The notes beneath the pieces were generated by a model that was given only the letters and a program-made list of their open reading frames with translations, was not told the DNA's origin and searched no databases. Of a DNA stretch of 64,000 nt, positions 20,049-30,993 are shown piece after piece. This DNA is from Mycobacterium paragordonae. Lineage in GTDB: Bacteria; Actinomycetota; Actinomycetes; Mycobacteriales; Mycobacteriaceae. A program made the translations under genes and the position numbers. Within the stretch, counting starts at the first letter, position 1; each line of letters begins with the position of its first letter. The stretch covers positions 1,302,001-1,366,000 of the forward strand of contig NZ_CP025546.1 of assembly GCF_003614435.1 (NCBI RefSeq), read 5' to 3'.

Positions 20049-21251
20049 GTGGACGCGATCGAGCGGGTGTACCGCGAAGAGTACGGGCGGGTGGTCGCCT
20101 CGCTGGTGCGCCGCTTCGGTGACATCGATGTCGCCGAAGAGGCGGCCGGCGAGGCGCTGCTCGTCGCCCTGGAGCACTGGCGACGGGACGGGGTCCCGCC
20201 CAATCCGGCCGGCTGGCTGACCCGTACCGCGGCCAACAAGGCGATCGACCGGATCCGCCGCGAGTCGCACCGCACGTCGAAACACCTGGCAGCAGCCATG
20301 ATTCACGATGACACCCCACACGAATCCACCGGCGCCGTTGACGATGACCGGCTCCGGTTGATCTTCACCTGCTGCCATCCGGCACTGGCGCCGGAGGCTC
20401 GGGTCGCGCTCACGCTGCGACTCCTCGGCGGCCTCAGCGTCGGTGAGATCGCCGCGGCCTTCCTGGTGCCGGAAACAACGATGGCCCAACGGATCAGCCG
20501 GGCGAAGAAGAAGATCGCCGACTCCCACATCCCGTATCGCGTGCCCGCGGACGACGAGCTCGCCGATCGGGTCGCCGCCGTCCTGGCCGTGATCTATCTC
20601 GTCTTCAACGAGGGTTACCTGGCGAGCTCGGGATCGCCGGTGCGGGACGACCTGACCGCCGAGGCGATCCGGCTCGCCCGGATCCTGTGCGGGTTGCTGC
20701 CGGAGACTCCGGAGGTGACGGGCCTGCTCGCGCTCATGTTGCTCACCCAGGCCCGCCGCGCCAGCCGGATTGCCGACGGCGAACTGGTGCCCCTGCCCGG
20801 ACAGGACCGCGGCGGATGGGACCAGACGTTGATCGCCGAGGGCCATGCCCTGGTGCGGGCGTGCCTGAAGATCAACCGGCCCGGCCGCTACCAATTGCTG
20901 GCGGCGATCAATGCCGTGCACACCGATGCACCCACCGCGGCCGACACCGACTGGTCCCAGATCGCCGCCTTGTACCGGCAGCTGCTGGCGTTCGATCCCG
21001 GCCCGGTGGTCGAACTCAACTACGCGATCGCCATCGCCGAACTCGACGGCCCCGAGGTGGCGCTGGCGCGGGTCGACCGGCTGCCGCCGACCATGCAGCG
21101 TTACCACCCGTTTCATGTCACGCGGGCCGAGCTGTTGCGCCGACTCGGACGATCCCCCGAGGCCCGCGCGGCGTATGAGGCGGCCCTGGCACTCGTCGAC
21201 AACCCGGCCGAGCGGGCCTACCTCACGCGGCGGGCGGCGGGTCTACCGTAA
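20049..21251 (+). CDS. ECF42-type RNA polymerase sigma factor with C-terminal extension
   Basis: 400 aa, much longer than ordinary ECF factors (about 200). Sigma region 2 is at about 5-75 (ERVYREEYGRVVASLVRRFGDIDVAEEAAGEALLVALEHW..GWLTRTAANKAIDRIRRE), region 4 at about 110-165 (VALTLRLLGGLSVGEIAAAFLVPETTMAQRISRAKKKI). The rest (about 180-400) is an alpha-helical, TPR-like domain containing NEGY and AINAVHTDAPTAADTDWSQIAALYRQLLAFDPGPVVELNYAIAIAE, as in ECF42. No anti-sigma gene is adjacent; in this group the C-terminal domain regulates activity. GTG start. Confidence 0.9.
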   Translation: MDAIERVYREEYGRVVASLVRRFGDIDVAEEAAGEALLVALEHWRRDGVPPNPAGWLTRTAANKAIDRIRRESHRTSKHLAAAMIHDDTPHESTGAVDDDRLRLIFTCCHPALAPEARVALTLRLLGGLSVGEIAAAFLVPETTMAQRISRAKKKIADSHIPYRVPADDELADRVAAVLAVIYLVFNEGYLASSGSPVRDDLTAEAIRLARILCGLLPETPEVTGLLALMLLTQARRASRIADGELVPLPGQDRGGWDQTLIAEGHALVRACLKINRPGRYQLLAAINAVHTDAPTAADTDWSQIAALYRQLLAFDPGPVVELNYAIAIAELDGPEVALARVDRLPPTMQRYHPFHVTRAELLRRLGRSPEARAAYEAALALVDNPAERAYLTRRAAGLP

Positions 21252-21294
21252 GACCTGGTCTCGACGAATTCGACCGGCCGACGAGGGCGGCGAC

Positions 21295-22629
21295 TCACAG
21301 CCCGACGGCGCGCTCCAGGTCTTTGAGCGAGGTCTCCAAGTGCGCCAGCAGGCGCTGCAGGTGCGGCACCGCGCGGCGGCACCCCACCAGGCCGAAGTCA
21401 AGGCGGTCACCGCTGCCCACCAGCGTGATGTTGAGTGCCTGCCCGTTGGCCGCGATCGACATCGGGTAGCTGCCTTCCAGCCGGGCGCCGTTGGCGTACA
21501 ACGGGTTCCGGGCGCCCGGGACATTGGAGATGCACAGATTGAACGGTGGCGGAGTGGCCGCGGTGCCGATCACTCCGCCCAGCACGACCGGCGACAGCAA
21601 CATCATTCCCAGCGCGATGGCCTGCGGTCTGGGCAGTCCTGCCAGGACGGCTTTGTTGGTTCGCATGGATGAGCTGATGGTGACCAGCCGAGCCGCGGGA
21701 TCGTCGAGGTGGGTGGCCAGGTTGGCCAGCACGGCCGTGACCGCGTTGCCTCCGGCGCTTTCGCCGGCCGTACGCAGGCTGACCGGAACCATCGCCACCA
21801 AAGGCTTGTCCGGCAACGCATTCTGATCGGTGAGGTACTCGCGCAGCGCGCCGGCGCACATCGCGAGGACGACGTCATTCACCGTGACACCGGCGGCGTT
21901 CTTGACGTCTTTGATGCGCTGCATCGACCACGACTGGGCGGCGCAGCGCCGGGCACCGCCGATCGGCACGTTGAGCATTGTGCGCGGCGCCCGGAACGGC
22001 AAGGTCAGCTGCTGCTCCAGCAGGGCCGAACGTGCCAGGCCCAGTGTCGAGGTGCCAAGGCCGGGAATGGATTTGACCGCTCGGGTCAGCGTCTGCCGGC
22101 GCGACGACGGACTGGGATCGTCAGCGGGAAGTGGCACCGACCACGGCGCCCGGATCGTCTCATCGAGCGGATCCGCACTGAGCGACCCCTGTAGCAAATT
22201 GATCGCCGATATCCCGTCGACGAGAGCGTGGTGGATCTTCGTGTAGACCGCGAAGCGTCCGTCGGCCAGCCCTTCGATCACGTGGGTCTCCCACAACGGA
22301 CGGTGCCGATCCAGCATGCCCGAGTGCAGCCGCGACGTCAGCTCCAGCAGTTCCCGCACCCGTCCCGGACGGGGAAGTGCCGAATGCCGCACGTGGTAGT
22401 CGAGGTCGACGTCCGTCGCGGCGGCCCAGGCGAGGTTCAGACCCGCGGGGCGCTTGGCGAACAGCGGCGCAACTTCGTCGCTGGTGCGCAGTGCCTGGCA
22501 GTAGTCACGGACGAATTCGGGCCCGGCGCCCGCCGGAGTCTGGAACAGCTGCAGGCCGGCGACATGCATAGGGTGCCCGGGAGACTCGGCGAGCAGCATC
22601 ATCGATTCCACGGGTGACATCAGGTCCAT
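21295..22629 (-). CDS. wax ester synthase / diacylglycerol O-acyltransferase (WS/DGAT)
   Basis: 444 aa acyl-CoA-dependent acyltransferase making triacylglycerol or wax esters for storage. Catalytic HHxxxDG is KIHHALVDGISAINLLQG (about residues 135-150). N-terminal LMSPVESMMLLAESPGHPMHVAGLQLF and C-terminal NVPGARNPLYANGARLEGSYPMS..LNITLVGSGDRLDFGLVGCRRAVP are typical of the mycobacterial tgs family. ATG start at 22629. Convergent with the sigma factor, divergent from a PucR-type regulator, with a striking inverted repeat between. Confidence 0.93.
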   Translation of the reverse strand: MDLMSPVESMMLLAESPGHPMHVAGLQLFQTPAGAGPEFVRDYCQALRTSDEVAPLFAKRPAGLNLAWAAATDVDLDYHVRHSALPRPGRVRELLELTSRLHSGMLDRHRPLWETHVIEGLADGRFAVYTKIHHALVDGISAINLLQGSLSADPLDETIRAPWSVPLPADDPSPSSRRQTLTRAVKSIPGLGTSTLGLARSALLEQQLTLPFRAPRTMLNVPIGGARRCAAQSWSMQRIKDVKNAAGVTVNDVVLAMCAGALREYLTDQNALPDKPLVAMVPVSLRTAGESAGGNAVTAVLANLATHLDDPAARLVTISSSMRTNKAVLAGLPRPQAIALGMMLLSPVVLGGVIGTAATPPPFNLCISNVPGARNPLYANGARLEGSYPMSIAANGQALNITLVGSGDRLDFGLVGCRRAVPHLQRLLAHLETSLKDLERAVGL

Positions 22630-22734
22630 GAGTTGTTCCTCGGGTTCCTTGGGTTTCTGGCTTTTGGTTGGTAGCTGCCGAAGTTAGGGCTTCAGCGCCC
22701 GAGGTCGCTCGTCCCGTCGTGCCAAGATCGATCC

Positions 22735-22763
22735 CGGCTTTTGTGAGCGGATCACAAAAGCCG
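22735..22763. promoter_or_regulatory. perfect 12-bp inverted repeat, candidate operator
   Basis: CGGCTTTTGTGA (22735-22746) and TCACAAAAGCCG (22752-22763) are exact reverse complements separated by GCGGA. The core TGTGA-N5-TCACA resembles CRP-type sites, but those have N6. It lies midway between the divergent WS/DGAT and PucR-type genes and is a likely binding site of one shared regulator. Confidence 0.7.
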
Positions 22764-22823
22764 CGGCACCAATATGACCGAAGTCGATGGTTGTGGCGCC
22801 GCGACAGAGTAGGTTCAGCCGCC

Positions 22824-24098
22824 ATGAAGCCATCCTGGGAGCCGTTCCGTGCGCCGGACGCTGAGCGGGTCTGGAAGAGACTACTGCGCCCGGTCGCCGA
22901 CGAAATGCGTTCGTGTGCAACCGAACTCGCCGAGCTGGCCGTTGCCCGGGTGCAGGCGGAGGTGCCCGTGCTGCTTCCGGATCAGCAGTCGGTCGAAGAG
23001 AACGTGGTGAGCACCGCGGCGAGCCTGCGTCAACTGGCGGACATGATCGACCTGGGTGGCGACCCGCGCGACGCCGAATTACCGGCCCCGACCCGGGCGG
23101 TCGCCCGCGCGGGGGTGCAGCGCCAGATCCCGCTGGCCAGCTTGATGCGCTTCTACCGGGTGACTCATGAGCTGGTGTGGCAATGGATATGGGACCGCAT
23201 CACGGCGACCGGGGCGGATCAGACCCAGCAGGCCGCGGCGCTCCGACTGGCCACCAGTTGGATGTTCGGTTACGTCGATGCCGCACTCGACCTCGCGGAG
23301 CAAGCCTACGAAGCCGAACGTGAAGCGTGGCTGCGCAACACGGCCGCCGCGCGCACCGACGCGATCGAGGACATCCTGACCCAACACGAACGAGACCAGC
23401 AGCGGGCCTCCAAACGGTTGCGCTACGACGTCAACCGTCATCACGTCGCAGCCGTCGCCTGGGTGGACACGGTGGCCGAGGACGGTGACGTCCAGTCGGT
23501 GCTCAGTGAGGCGCTCGGCGTCGTCTCTGGCGAATTGGGCGGTGAGACGATTCTCGTCCACCCGGCCGGCTCACTGCTGGCGTTCGGCTGGGTCAGTCGT
23601 CAAAGTGAGATCAGCGCCGTGGATTTCACCGCCCGTCGGCCGAAGCTCCCGGCGGGTGTCCGGGTCGGAGTGGGCGAGCCGGGGCACGGCTTGAAGGGCT
23701 TCCGACGCAGTCATGCGGAAGCGGCCGAAGCACGCCGGGTCGCGTCGTTGCTGGGGACCCGGGCCGGCACGCTGACCCGCTACCGGGATGTCGCGGTCGC
23801 GGCGCTGGCCAGTTGCCACGCCGAAAACGCGGAGGCGTTCGTACACCGGGTGCTGGGCCCGCTGGCCGCCGACGACGAGGCGACCTTCCGGGTCGCCACG
23901 ACGTTATCGGTCTACCTGCAGGAGAACCGGAGCCGGGTCCGCGCCGCACGGCGACTCACCGTGCACCCCAACACCGTGAGCTACCGCGTCGATCAGGCGC
24001 AGCTGATCCTGGGCCGCGGCATCGACACCGACAGCCTCGACCTCGCGGTGGCGCTGGCGCTGCTGCCCATGCTGCCGGGACTCACCCGGCAACTGTGA
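22824..24098 (+). CDS. PucR/CdaR-type helix-turn-helix transcriptional regulator
   Basis: 424 aa. The N-terminal region is helical (RsbRD_N-like: ATELAELAVARVQAEVPVLLP..RVTHELVWQWIWDRI), the middle resembles the GGDEF-like CdaR domain, and the C-terminal HTH_30 domain is VATTLSVYLQENRSRVRAARRLTVHPNTVSYRVDQAQLILGRGID (about 365-410). Such proteins respond to metabolites and regulate catabolic genes. ATG at 22824 gives the natural N-terminus; the frame is open upstream through the intergenic region. Likely regulates the divergent WS/DGAT gene. Confidence 0.87.
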   Translation: MKPSWEPFRAPDAERVWKRLLRPVADEMRSCATELAELAVARVQAEVPVLLPDQQSVEENVVSTAASLRQLADMIDLGGDPRDAELPAPTRAVARAGVQRQIPLASLMRFYRVTHELVWQWIWDRITATGADQTQQAAALRLATSWMFGYVDAALDLAEQAYEAEREAWLRNTAAARTDAIEDILTQHERDQQRASKRLRYDVNRHHVAAVAWVDTVAEDGDVQSVLSEALGVVSGELGGETILVHPAGSLLAFGWVSRQSEISAVDFTARRPKLPAGVRVGVGEPGHGLKGFRRSHAEAAEARRVASLLGTRAGTLTRYRDVAVAALASCHAENAEAFVHRVLGPLAADDEATFRVATTLSVYLQENRSRVRAARRLTVHPNTVSYRVDQAQLILGRGIDTDSLDLAVALALLPMLPGLTRQL

Positions 24099-24216
24099 CG
24101 TCAGTACAAAGGGAGTCGCGAACCTTGGCGCCGCGAGCCAAGTAATGCGCGGCATTCCTCCCTACCGTTTTGGACAGTTGGCCGACCGGCCACCGATCCG
24201 AACGAAGGAGACTGCG

Positions 24217-24684
24217 ATGCAGACGATGCAAGAACTCGACGTCAACTACATGAGCGGCGCCGACAACCCCTGGATTCCGTTCACCCCGCTCAGCGACCAG
24301 GTGTTTTTGAAGTACTGGAAGGTCGACCCGGTCCGCGGTGAGATCGTCGTCTCGATGAAGTTTCCGGCCGGACTCGAGCTGGCCCCGCACTACCACACCG
24401 GCATCGTGGTGGGGCACACGGTCAAAGGAGCGTGGCGGTACCAGGAGAACAACTGGGTCTCCCGCGCCGGCGACACCGTCTACGAGGTTGCAGGCTCCCG
24501 GCACACCCCGGAGAGCGTGGAGGACACCGAGGTGTTCTTCTTCATCGTCGGTGAGCTGCTGTTCATCGACGAGAACAACACCATCCTGTGGCAGGAGAAC
24601 CACAAGACGTCCATCGAGCGCTACACGAATTACTGTGCCGCTCAGGGTATTCCGGCGCGGGACCTGACAAGTTGGGACGCTTAG
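24217..24684 (+). CDS. cupin-domain protein, 2,4'-dihydroxyacetophenone dioxygenase-like
   Basis: 155 aa. Cupin motif 1 region GLELAPHYHTGIVVGHTVKGAWRYQENNWVSRAGDTVYEVAGSRHTPE contains candidate metal ligands (HYH and a later His). The C-terminal EVFFFIVGELLFIDENNTILWQENHKTSIERYTNYC resembles the DAD family, which cleaves aromatic ketones with O2. Actual substrate unknown. ATG preceded by GAAGGAG at 24203-24209. It lies 118 bp after the PucR-type regulator and may be in its regulon. Confidence 0.82.
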   Translation: MQTMQELDVNYMSGADNPWIPFTPLSDQVFLKYWKVDPVRGEIVVSMKFPAGLELAPHYHTGIVVGHTVKGAWRYQENNWVSRAGDTVYEVAGSRHTPESVEDTEVFFFIVGELLFIDENNTILWQENHKTSIERYTNYCAAQGIPARDLTSWDA

Positions 24685-24723
24685 CCCGGTAGGCCCAGGT
24701 CTGCACGACGCCGCCGGGCAGGG

Positions 24724-25470
24724 TCAGCCGCCCGGCGGCGTCGTGACGGTCTTGGGCGCCGTGGACGTCGTGGTCGGGGTGCTGCTGCTGACCGTGACGG
24801 TGCTCGTGCTGGTGCTGGTCACCGGAGGGGGTACGGCGACCGTCGTGGTGACGGTGCTGACGCTCGTCGTGGTGGACGAGGTGGTCGACGACGTGGTTGA
24901 CGTGGCGGACGCCGCGGCAATGACGCCGCACGCCACCCGCTTGCCCGCTTCCTCCCCGGAAGTCTCACCGAACGTCCCGGGATCCGCCGAGATGACCAGC
25001 GAGGTGCCGGAGCTGTTCCTGAGGTCCGCTGAGGTGAACCCGGTGGTCGTGGTGACCAGTTTCGCGGATCCGTCGGGACGCACCTGTAGGGCGGTCAGCT
25101 GGCCGCTGGCGGGGAATCCCGTGTGGCCGGACGCCTGATACACGCTGCCCGCAGACTCGAAGGCGCTCGGCTCGCAGGTGCCCACCGCGTGGACCGCAAG
25201 CCCGTGGAAGCCGGGCGTCAGCACGGAATTCGGGCCGGCCTCCACCGTCACCGTCGCATATCCGTTCGCGAAATCGAAGGTGGCCGTACCGATTTGGCCG
25301 CCGTCGGCACCCTTGAGCTGGGTGCTCAACTTCTCCGCGCCGCTCTGGGCGCCCGAGGACGACCCGGAAGACGACGCGCCGTTCTGTCCGCCCTGCTGCG
25401 TCGAGCAGGCGGCCAACGGTGCAATGGTCGTGGCCAGCGCCGCGACCGCGAATGTTACGCCCTTGTTCAT
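24724..25470 (-). CDS. SodC-like lipoprotein lacking most metal ligands
   Basis: 248 aa. Lipoprotein signal with lipobox LAAC (Cys22), a Ser/Gly linker, then a Cu/Zn superoxide dismutase fold (about 50-180). Both disulfide cysteines remain (GTCEP, KRVACGVI). Of the ligand positions, HxH has become LAVH, GGH has become GSV and the HAGADN segment is ISADPG; only one Cu-type His and the GHTG His remain, so dismutase activity is unlikely. The last 65 residues are almost all Thr/Ser/Val/Pro (low complexity), possibly cell-wall spanning or glycosylated. ATG start at 25470. Confidence 0.85.
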   Translation of the reverse strand: MNKGVTFAVAALATTIAPLAACSTQQGGQNGASSSGSSSGAQSGAEKLSTQLKGADGGQIGTATFDFANGYATVTVEAGPNSVLTPGFHGLAVHAVGTCEPSAFESAGSVYQASGHTGFPASGQLTALQVRPDGSAKLVTTTTGFTSADLRNSSGTSLVISADPGTFGETSGEEAGKRVACGVIAAASATSTTSSTTSSTTTSVSTVTTTVAVPPPVTSTSTSTVTVSSSTPTTTSTAPKTVTTPPGG

Positions 25471-25583
25471 GAGGCGTACCTACCCCGATTCAGCGAGGTC
25501 AAAACGCTCCGGATGCGGGGTGCGGCGCGGCATGTGTCAATGGGAGGGCGCACCACAGCGGATAGCCGAAAAAGGAGCATCCC

Positions 25584-27016
<1,433 letters not shown>

Positions 27017-27020
<4 letters not shown>

Positions 27021-28792
27021 ACTTCAACGTCCTGCGCCCATCGCGGCGGGCGGACGTCCGGCCGGCGCGCGGCGGCCAGGGTGCTCGACCTCTCGCCGTT
27101 GATCGCGGTCAGCGGCGGCGGTTGGCCCTTGCGCAGCGTGGCGATCAGTTCCCGGTAGGGGCCGATGAGGTAGACGGTGTCGCCGGCCTTGAGCCGGGCG
27201 TCACGGCGGGGGCGCAGCCGGATCGGGCCCTCCGGGCGGATGATGGCGATGACCCGGGTCTGGGTGGACAGCTCGAGCATCAAGAGTCCGTCCAGTTCGC
27301 TGCCCGCCGCCACCAGCATCGCGCCGACCATGAACGAGCGCTGGCCGACCCAGAACGTGCCCAGCACCTGCAGACCCATCGCCGCCCCGATGAACCAGGG
27401 AGCCGCCAGGTCGACTATCGACCGCACATTCTCGAAGCCGAACCGCCGGTTGATCGCCGTGCCCAGCGCGCGCCCCTGCACGCGCATGACGATCGGCACC
27501 TTGGTGTCGGATCCCAGGACCTCGAGCAGCACGATGCCGGTCTCGATGTTCTCCATGTCGTCCCTGGTCACCACCGCGACTCCCCGGGCTTGATCGACGC
27601 GTGCCGCTTCCAGCGTCTGGCGCATCGTGGAATCGCCGAAGATGACCGGTACGTCCAATTCGGCCACCGTCTGCAGGAACGGGTTGTTCTCGTTCTGCTC
27701 GACCACCAGCACGTCGTAGCCCGCCGCGGTCAGGTCGGTCACCACCCGGACTCCGATCGAACCGAGTCCGACCACGACGATGTGGCCGCGCATGTGCCGG
27801 GCCCGCAGCCGCCCGGTGGTGTTCACGAAGCGCCGCGACAGCAGCAGGTCGGCGAGGAAGGCGGTGAGCACCGCGGTGATGATCACGCCGCCGAACATCA
27901 GTCCGACGGCGAACAAGCGCAGGAAGGGGGATTGGTAGGCGAAATTGAAATCGCCGTAGCCGACGGTCGTGATGGTCTCCGAGGCGAAGTACAGGGCGTC
28001 CAGCCACGACAGTTCCGGGTTGTGGTGGCCGAGGCGCACCACAACGGTCGAGGCGAGCGTCAACAACAACGTGAACACCAGCGACGGGTACACCATCGGG
28101 TTCAGGTCGTCACTCATGGCGCGGACCGCATCCACTGCGCGGCGCATCCGGGAGTGACGCGAGCGTGTCGCGCCCGGCGGCGGCACCGTGATGCCGCGCG
28201 CCTCCAACTCGTCCTTGACACCGATCATCGAGGTCCAGTCGCCGGCGTAGACCCGTTGATCCCGCCCGGGGCATGGCACCACCTCGCCAGGAACGGGGGA
28301 GTGCTTGCCGTGCACCACCGCTACCGGTGCGAGGTCGGCGTAGAGTTCGCGCAGCGTTCCGTCATGCCGTGCCTCGGATCCCCAAACCACGAATTCGATA
28401 CCGGCAGCGTCGAATTGGTGGGTGTTGCGGGACAGTACCGCCTCGACGATGGAGGGTGTCGCCAGGTCTGCGAGGTCCAGAATGGCGCCGGGACCGTTGA
28501 CCCCGGCCACCCCCCGGCGCAGCACCTCGTTGGCCAGACGTGCCACCACGCGCACGGTCGGACTGAATTCCCTTGCCAGTAGGGCAATTTCGAGGTTGAC
28601 CGCGTCGTTGGGTCCGGCGCAGACAACGGCGCGGGCGCGGTGCACGCCGGCGGCACGCAGATCGGCGGCGGTGTTGATCTTGATGATCCGCGCGCCGGCG
28701 CCCCTGAGTTCCTCGGCGATGGTCTTCGACAGCGGGTCGTCGCCGCTGACGATGATCTCCCGATGAAACTGAAAAACTTCACCCATGTCCAT
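27017..28792 (-). CDS. potassium channel with TrkA-N (RCK) domains
   Basis: 591 aa. N-terminal Rossmann-like domain (about 1-140), then an ion-channel unit of two membrane segments with selectivity filter TVGYGD (about 275-280 from this start), then a second TrkA-N domain ([41 protein letters not shown]) and a TrkA-C-like end ([15 protein letters not shown]). Likely a ligand-gated K+ channel. Starts at 28792 or 28786 are both possible; the longer open frame is not supported. Its stop shares the CTAG with the glutamine synthetase stop (4-bp convergent overlap). Confidence 0.9.
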
Positions 28793-29020
28793 TCCTATGC
28801 AGTCCCTATGACTATCGGTCACAGGGTCGATAAGTGCCACCGGAAGCGTTCGCCTATAGCTCTGAATGCCTATGGCGCACAACCACAATCGTGAACATGC
28901 AACGAGATGGACTTGCGTCGGTCACTCGCCCGCAATGTTCGTGGCGACAATGCGGCAGGGCCTTCCAACGGATTTTGTCGGCCGGGACTTAATCGCGGCC
29001 GGGAGTGGTTACACCACTAC

Positions 29021-29947
29021 ATGACCATTCGACTCGGACTGCAGATTCCCAACTTCTCCTACGGCACCCCGGTCGCCGAACTCTTCCCCGCCGTCAAGGC
29101 GCAGGCTCAGGAAGCCGAGAGCGCCGGATTCGACACCGTGCTGTTGATGGACCACTTCTACCAGCTGCCCGGGCTGGGCGAACCCGACGAACCCATGCTG
29201 GAGGCCTACACCGCGCTGGGAGCTCTGGCGACCGCCACCGAGCGCATCCAGCTGTCGACGCTGGTGACCGGCAACACCTACCGCAACCCCACGTTGCTCG
29301 CCAAGGAGGTCACGACGCTGGACGTGGTGAGTGCGGGCCGCGCGATCCTGGGCATCGGGGCCGGCTGGTTCGAGCTGGAGCACCGGCAGCTGGGCTTCGA
29401 CTTCGACACCTTCACGGAGCGGTTCGAGAAGCTCGAAGAGGCGCTGCAGATCATCCTCCCCATGTTCCACGGCGAACGGCCCAGCTTCTCCGGCAAGTGG
29501 TACCGCACCGAGAATGCGGTCAACGAGCCCCGCTACCGCGATCACATCCCGGTCATGCTCGGCGGCAGCGGGGAGAAGAAGACCTTCCGGTTGGCCGCCC
29601 GGTATGCAGACCACCTCAACATCATCGCCGACATCGACGACCTGCCGGCCAAGCTGGACGTGCTGCGCCAGCGCTGCGCCGAAATCGACCGCGACCCGGC
29701 CACATTGGAGACCAGCTGCCTGTTGACGGTGGTGCTCGACGGGTACGGCGCACCAAGCGACATCGGCGAGGCCCAGGGTGGGCGGGCCGTCACCGGCACG
29801 GTCGAGCAGGTGGCCGAGGAGATCAAGCGCCGGGTGCTCGACGCCGGCGTCGACGGAGTGATCGTCAATCTCCCGACCCACGGTTACACCCCCGGCGTCG
29901 TCACGGCGGTGGGCGAGGCACTCAGGCCGCTCGTGGGCGCCGGTTAA
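29021..29947 (+). CDS. LLM-class F420-dependent oxidoreductase
   Basis: 308 aa luciferase-like TIM barrel. RLGLQIPNFSYG, AESAGFDTVLLMDHFYQLP, ERIQLSTLVTGNTYRNPTLLAKEVTTLDVVSAGRAILGIGAGWFELEHRQLGFDF and IPVMLGGSGEKKTFRLAARYADHLN are the family blocks. Mycobacteria usually use F420 in this class. Start at the ATG 29021 rather than the earlier in-frame ATG, whose extra 38 residues look random. Substrate unknown. The 228 bp upstream (28793-29020) is a divergent intergenic region in which I see no clear motif. Confidence 0.92.
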   Translation: MTIRLGLQIPNFSYGTPVAELFPAVKAQAQEAESAGFDTVLLMDHFYQLPGLGEPDEPMLEAYTALGALATATERIQLSTLVTGNTYRNPTLLAKEVTTLDVVSAGRAILGIGAGWFELEHRQLGFDFDTFTERFEKLEEALQIILPMFHGERPSFSGKWYRTENAVNEPRYRDHIPVMLGGSGEKKTFRLAARYADHLNIIADIDDLPAKLDVLRQRCAEIDRDPATLETSCLLTVVLDGYGAPSDIGEAQGGRAVTGTVEQVAEEIKRRVLDAGVDGVIVNLPTHGYTPGVVTAVGEALRPLVGAG

Positions 29948-29956
29948 GCTCCTCGC

Positions 29957-30943
29957 GTGAAGCGCCTCGCCGCCGTCGCCGCTGTGGTGCCGGCCGCGTT
30001 GGCGGTGCGGCGGTACAGGGCTGCGCGGGACGCAATGGCGGATGTGGCGCCCGATCTCCGCAGCCCGCTGTTGCCGTTCATGCCGTCCACCCGCCGCGCG
30101 GGGCTGCTCCCGCTGTTCCGGCTGAGTTCGCGGATTCGCACGCCCTCGGGTCCCGGGGTGATGGTGGCGGAGCGTCGCGTCGGTGAGCTCGCCGTTCCGG
30201 TGATGGTGACCACGCCGACCGAGGTACAGCCCCCACGGCCCGCCGTGCTGTGGATCCACGGCGGCGGTTACATCGTCGGCTCATCACGGCTCGAGGCATT
30301 CGGAACGGCCCGCCTCGCCAGGGATCTCGGCGTCGTCACGGTCTCACCGGACTACCGCCTGGCCCCCGAGCATCCCTTCCCCGCCGCGCTCGACGATTGC
30401 ATGGCCGTGTTGCGCTGGATGCGTGACAACGCCGATGAGCTCGGCATCGATCCGGCCCGCATCGCGGTGATGGGAGCCAGCGCCGGCGGCGGGCTGGCGG
30501 CCGCCGTCGCGCAGCGCAGCCACGACGAGGGCATCGGGTTGCGCGCGCAGGTGCTGGTGTACCCGATGCTCGACGACCGCACCGCCCTGCGCACCGATCA
30601 TGAGGGACGGGGCAGGTTCCTGTGGACGCCGGCGTCGAACCGGTTCGGTTGGACCTGCTACCTGGGCCGGGAGCCGCGAATGTCGGATGCCCCGCAGTAC
30701 GCGGCGCCGGCCCGGCGAACAGACCTGGCCGGGTTGCCCCCCACGTGGGTGGGAGTCGGTGACCTCGACTTGTTCTACCGCGAGGACGTCGACTACGCCG
30801 AAAGACTGCGGGCCGGCGGTGTTCCGTGCACTCTGGTCACCATCCCGGGGATGTACCACGGAGCTGATGCGTTCGCTTCGAAATCATTGTCGCTCAGGGG
30901 TTTCCATTCCGGAGCCCAGGACCACCTACGCACTTACCTGTAG
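29957..30943 (+). CDS. alpha/beta hydrolase, hormone-sensitive lipase (HSL) family
   Basis: 328 aa esterase/lipase. HGGG oxyanion motif in LWIHGGGYIVGSSRLEA, nucleophile GASAGGGLAAA, acid in VGDLDLFYREDVDYAERLRAGG, histidine in PGMYHGADAF. An N-terminal hydrophobic, Arg-rich stretch (RLAAVAAVVPAALAVRRYRAARD) may be a membrane anchor. GTG start 9 bp after the oxidoreductase, so probably one operon. Ends 50 bp before a bidirectional hairpin. Confidence 0.9.
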   Translation: MKRLAAVAAVVPAALAVRRYRAARDAMADVAPDLRSPLLPFMPSTRRAGLLPLFRLSSRIRTPSGPGVMVAERRVGELAVPVMVTTPTEVQPPRPAVLWIHGGGYIVGSSRLEAFGTARLARDLGVVTVSPDYRLAPEHPFPAALDDCMAVLRWMRDNADELGIDPARIAVMGASAGGGLAAAVAQRSHDEGIGLRAQVLVYPMLDDRTALRTDHEGRGRFLWTPASNRFGWTCYLGREPRMSDAPQYAAPARRTDLAGLPPTWVGVGDLDLFYREDVDYAERLRAGGVPCTLVTIPGMYHGADAFASKSLSLRGFHSGAQDHLRTYL

Positions 30944-30993
30944 CGGCGGCCGCGATCGGCCGCCATCTGAACGATTAGCCACGCGACAGAACA

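Noticed and set aside
19221..21116. 631-codon minus-strand frame over the sigma factor
   Set aside because: Shadow of the ECF42 gene; high-GC codon bias leaves the opposite frame open.
22742..22756. CRP site or lac-operator-like sequence
   Set aside because: Spacer is five bases, not six as in Crp sites, and the lac-like match is chance; described instead as an operator of unknown regulator.
27201..28582. Plus-strand 486-codon frame opposite the K+ channel
   Set aside because: Shadow frame rich in Asp/His/Arg with no domain; the channel on the minus strand has clear motifs.
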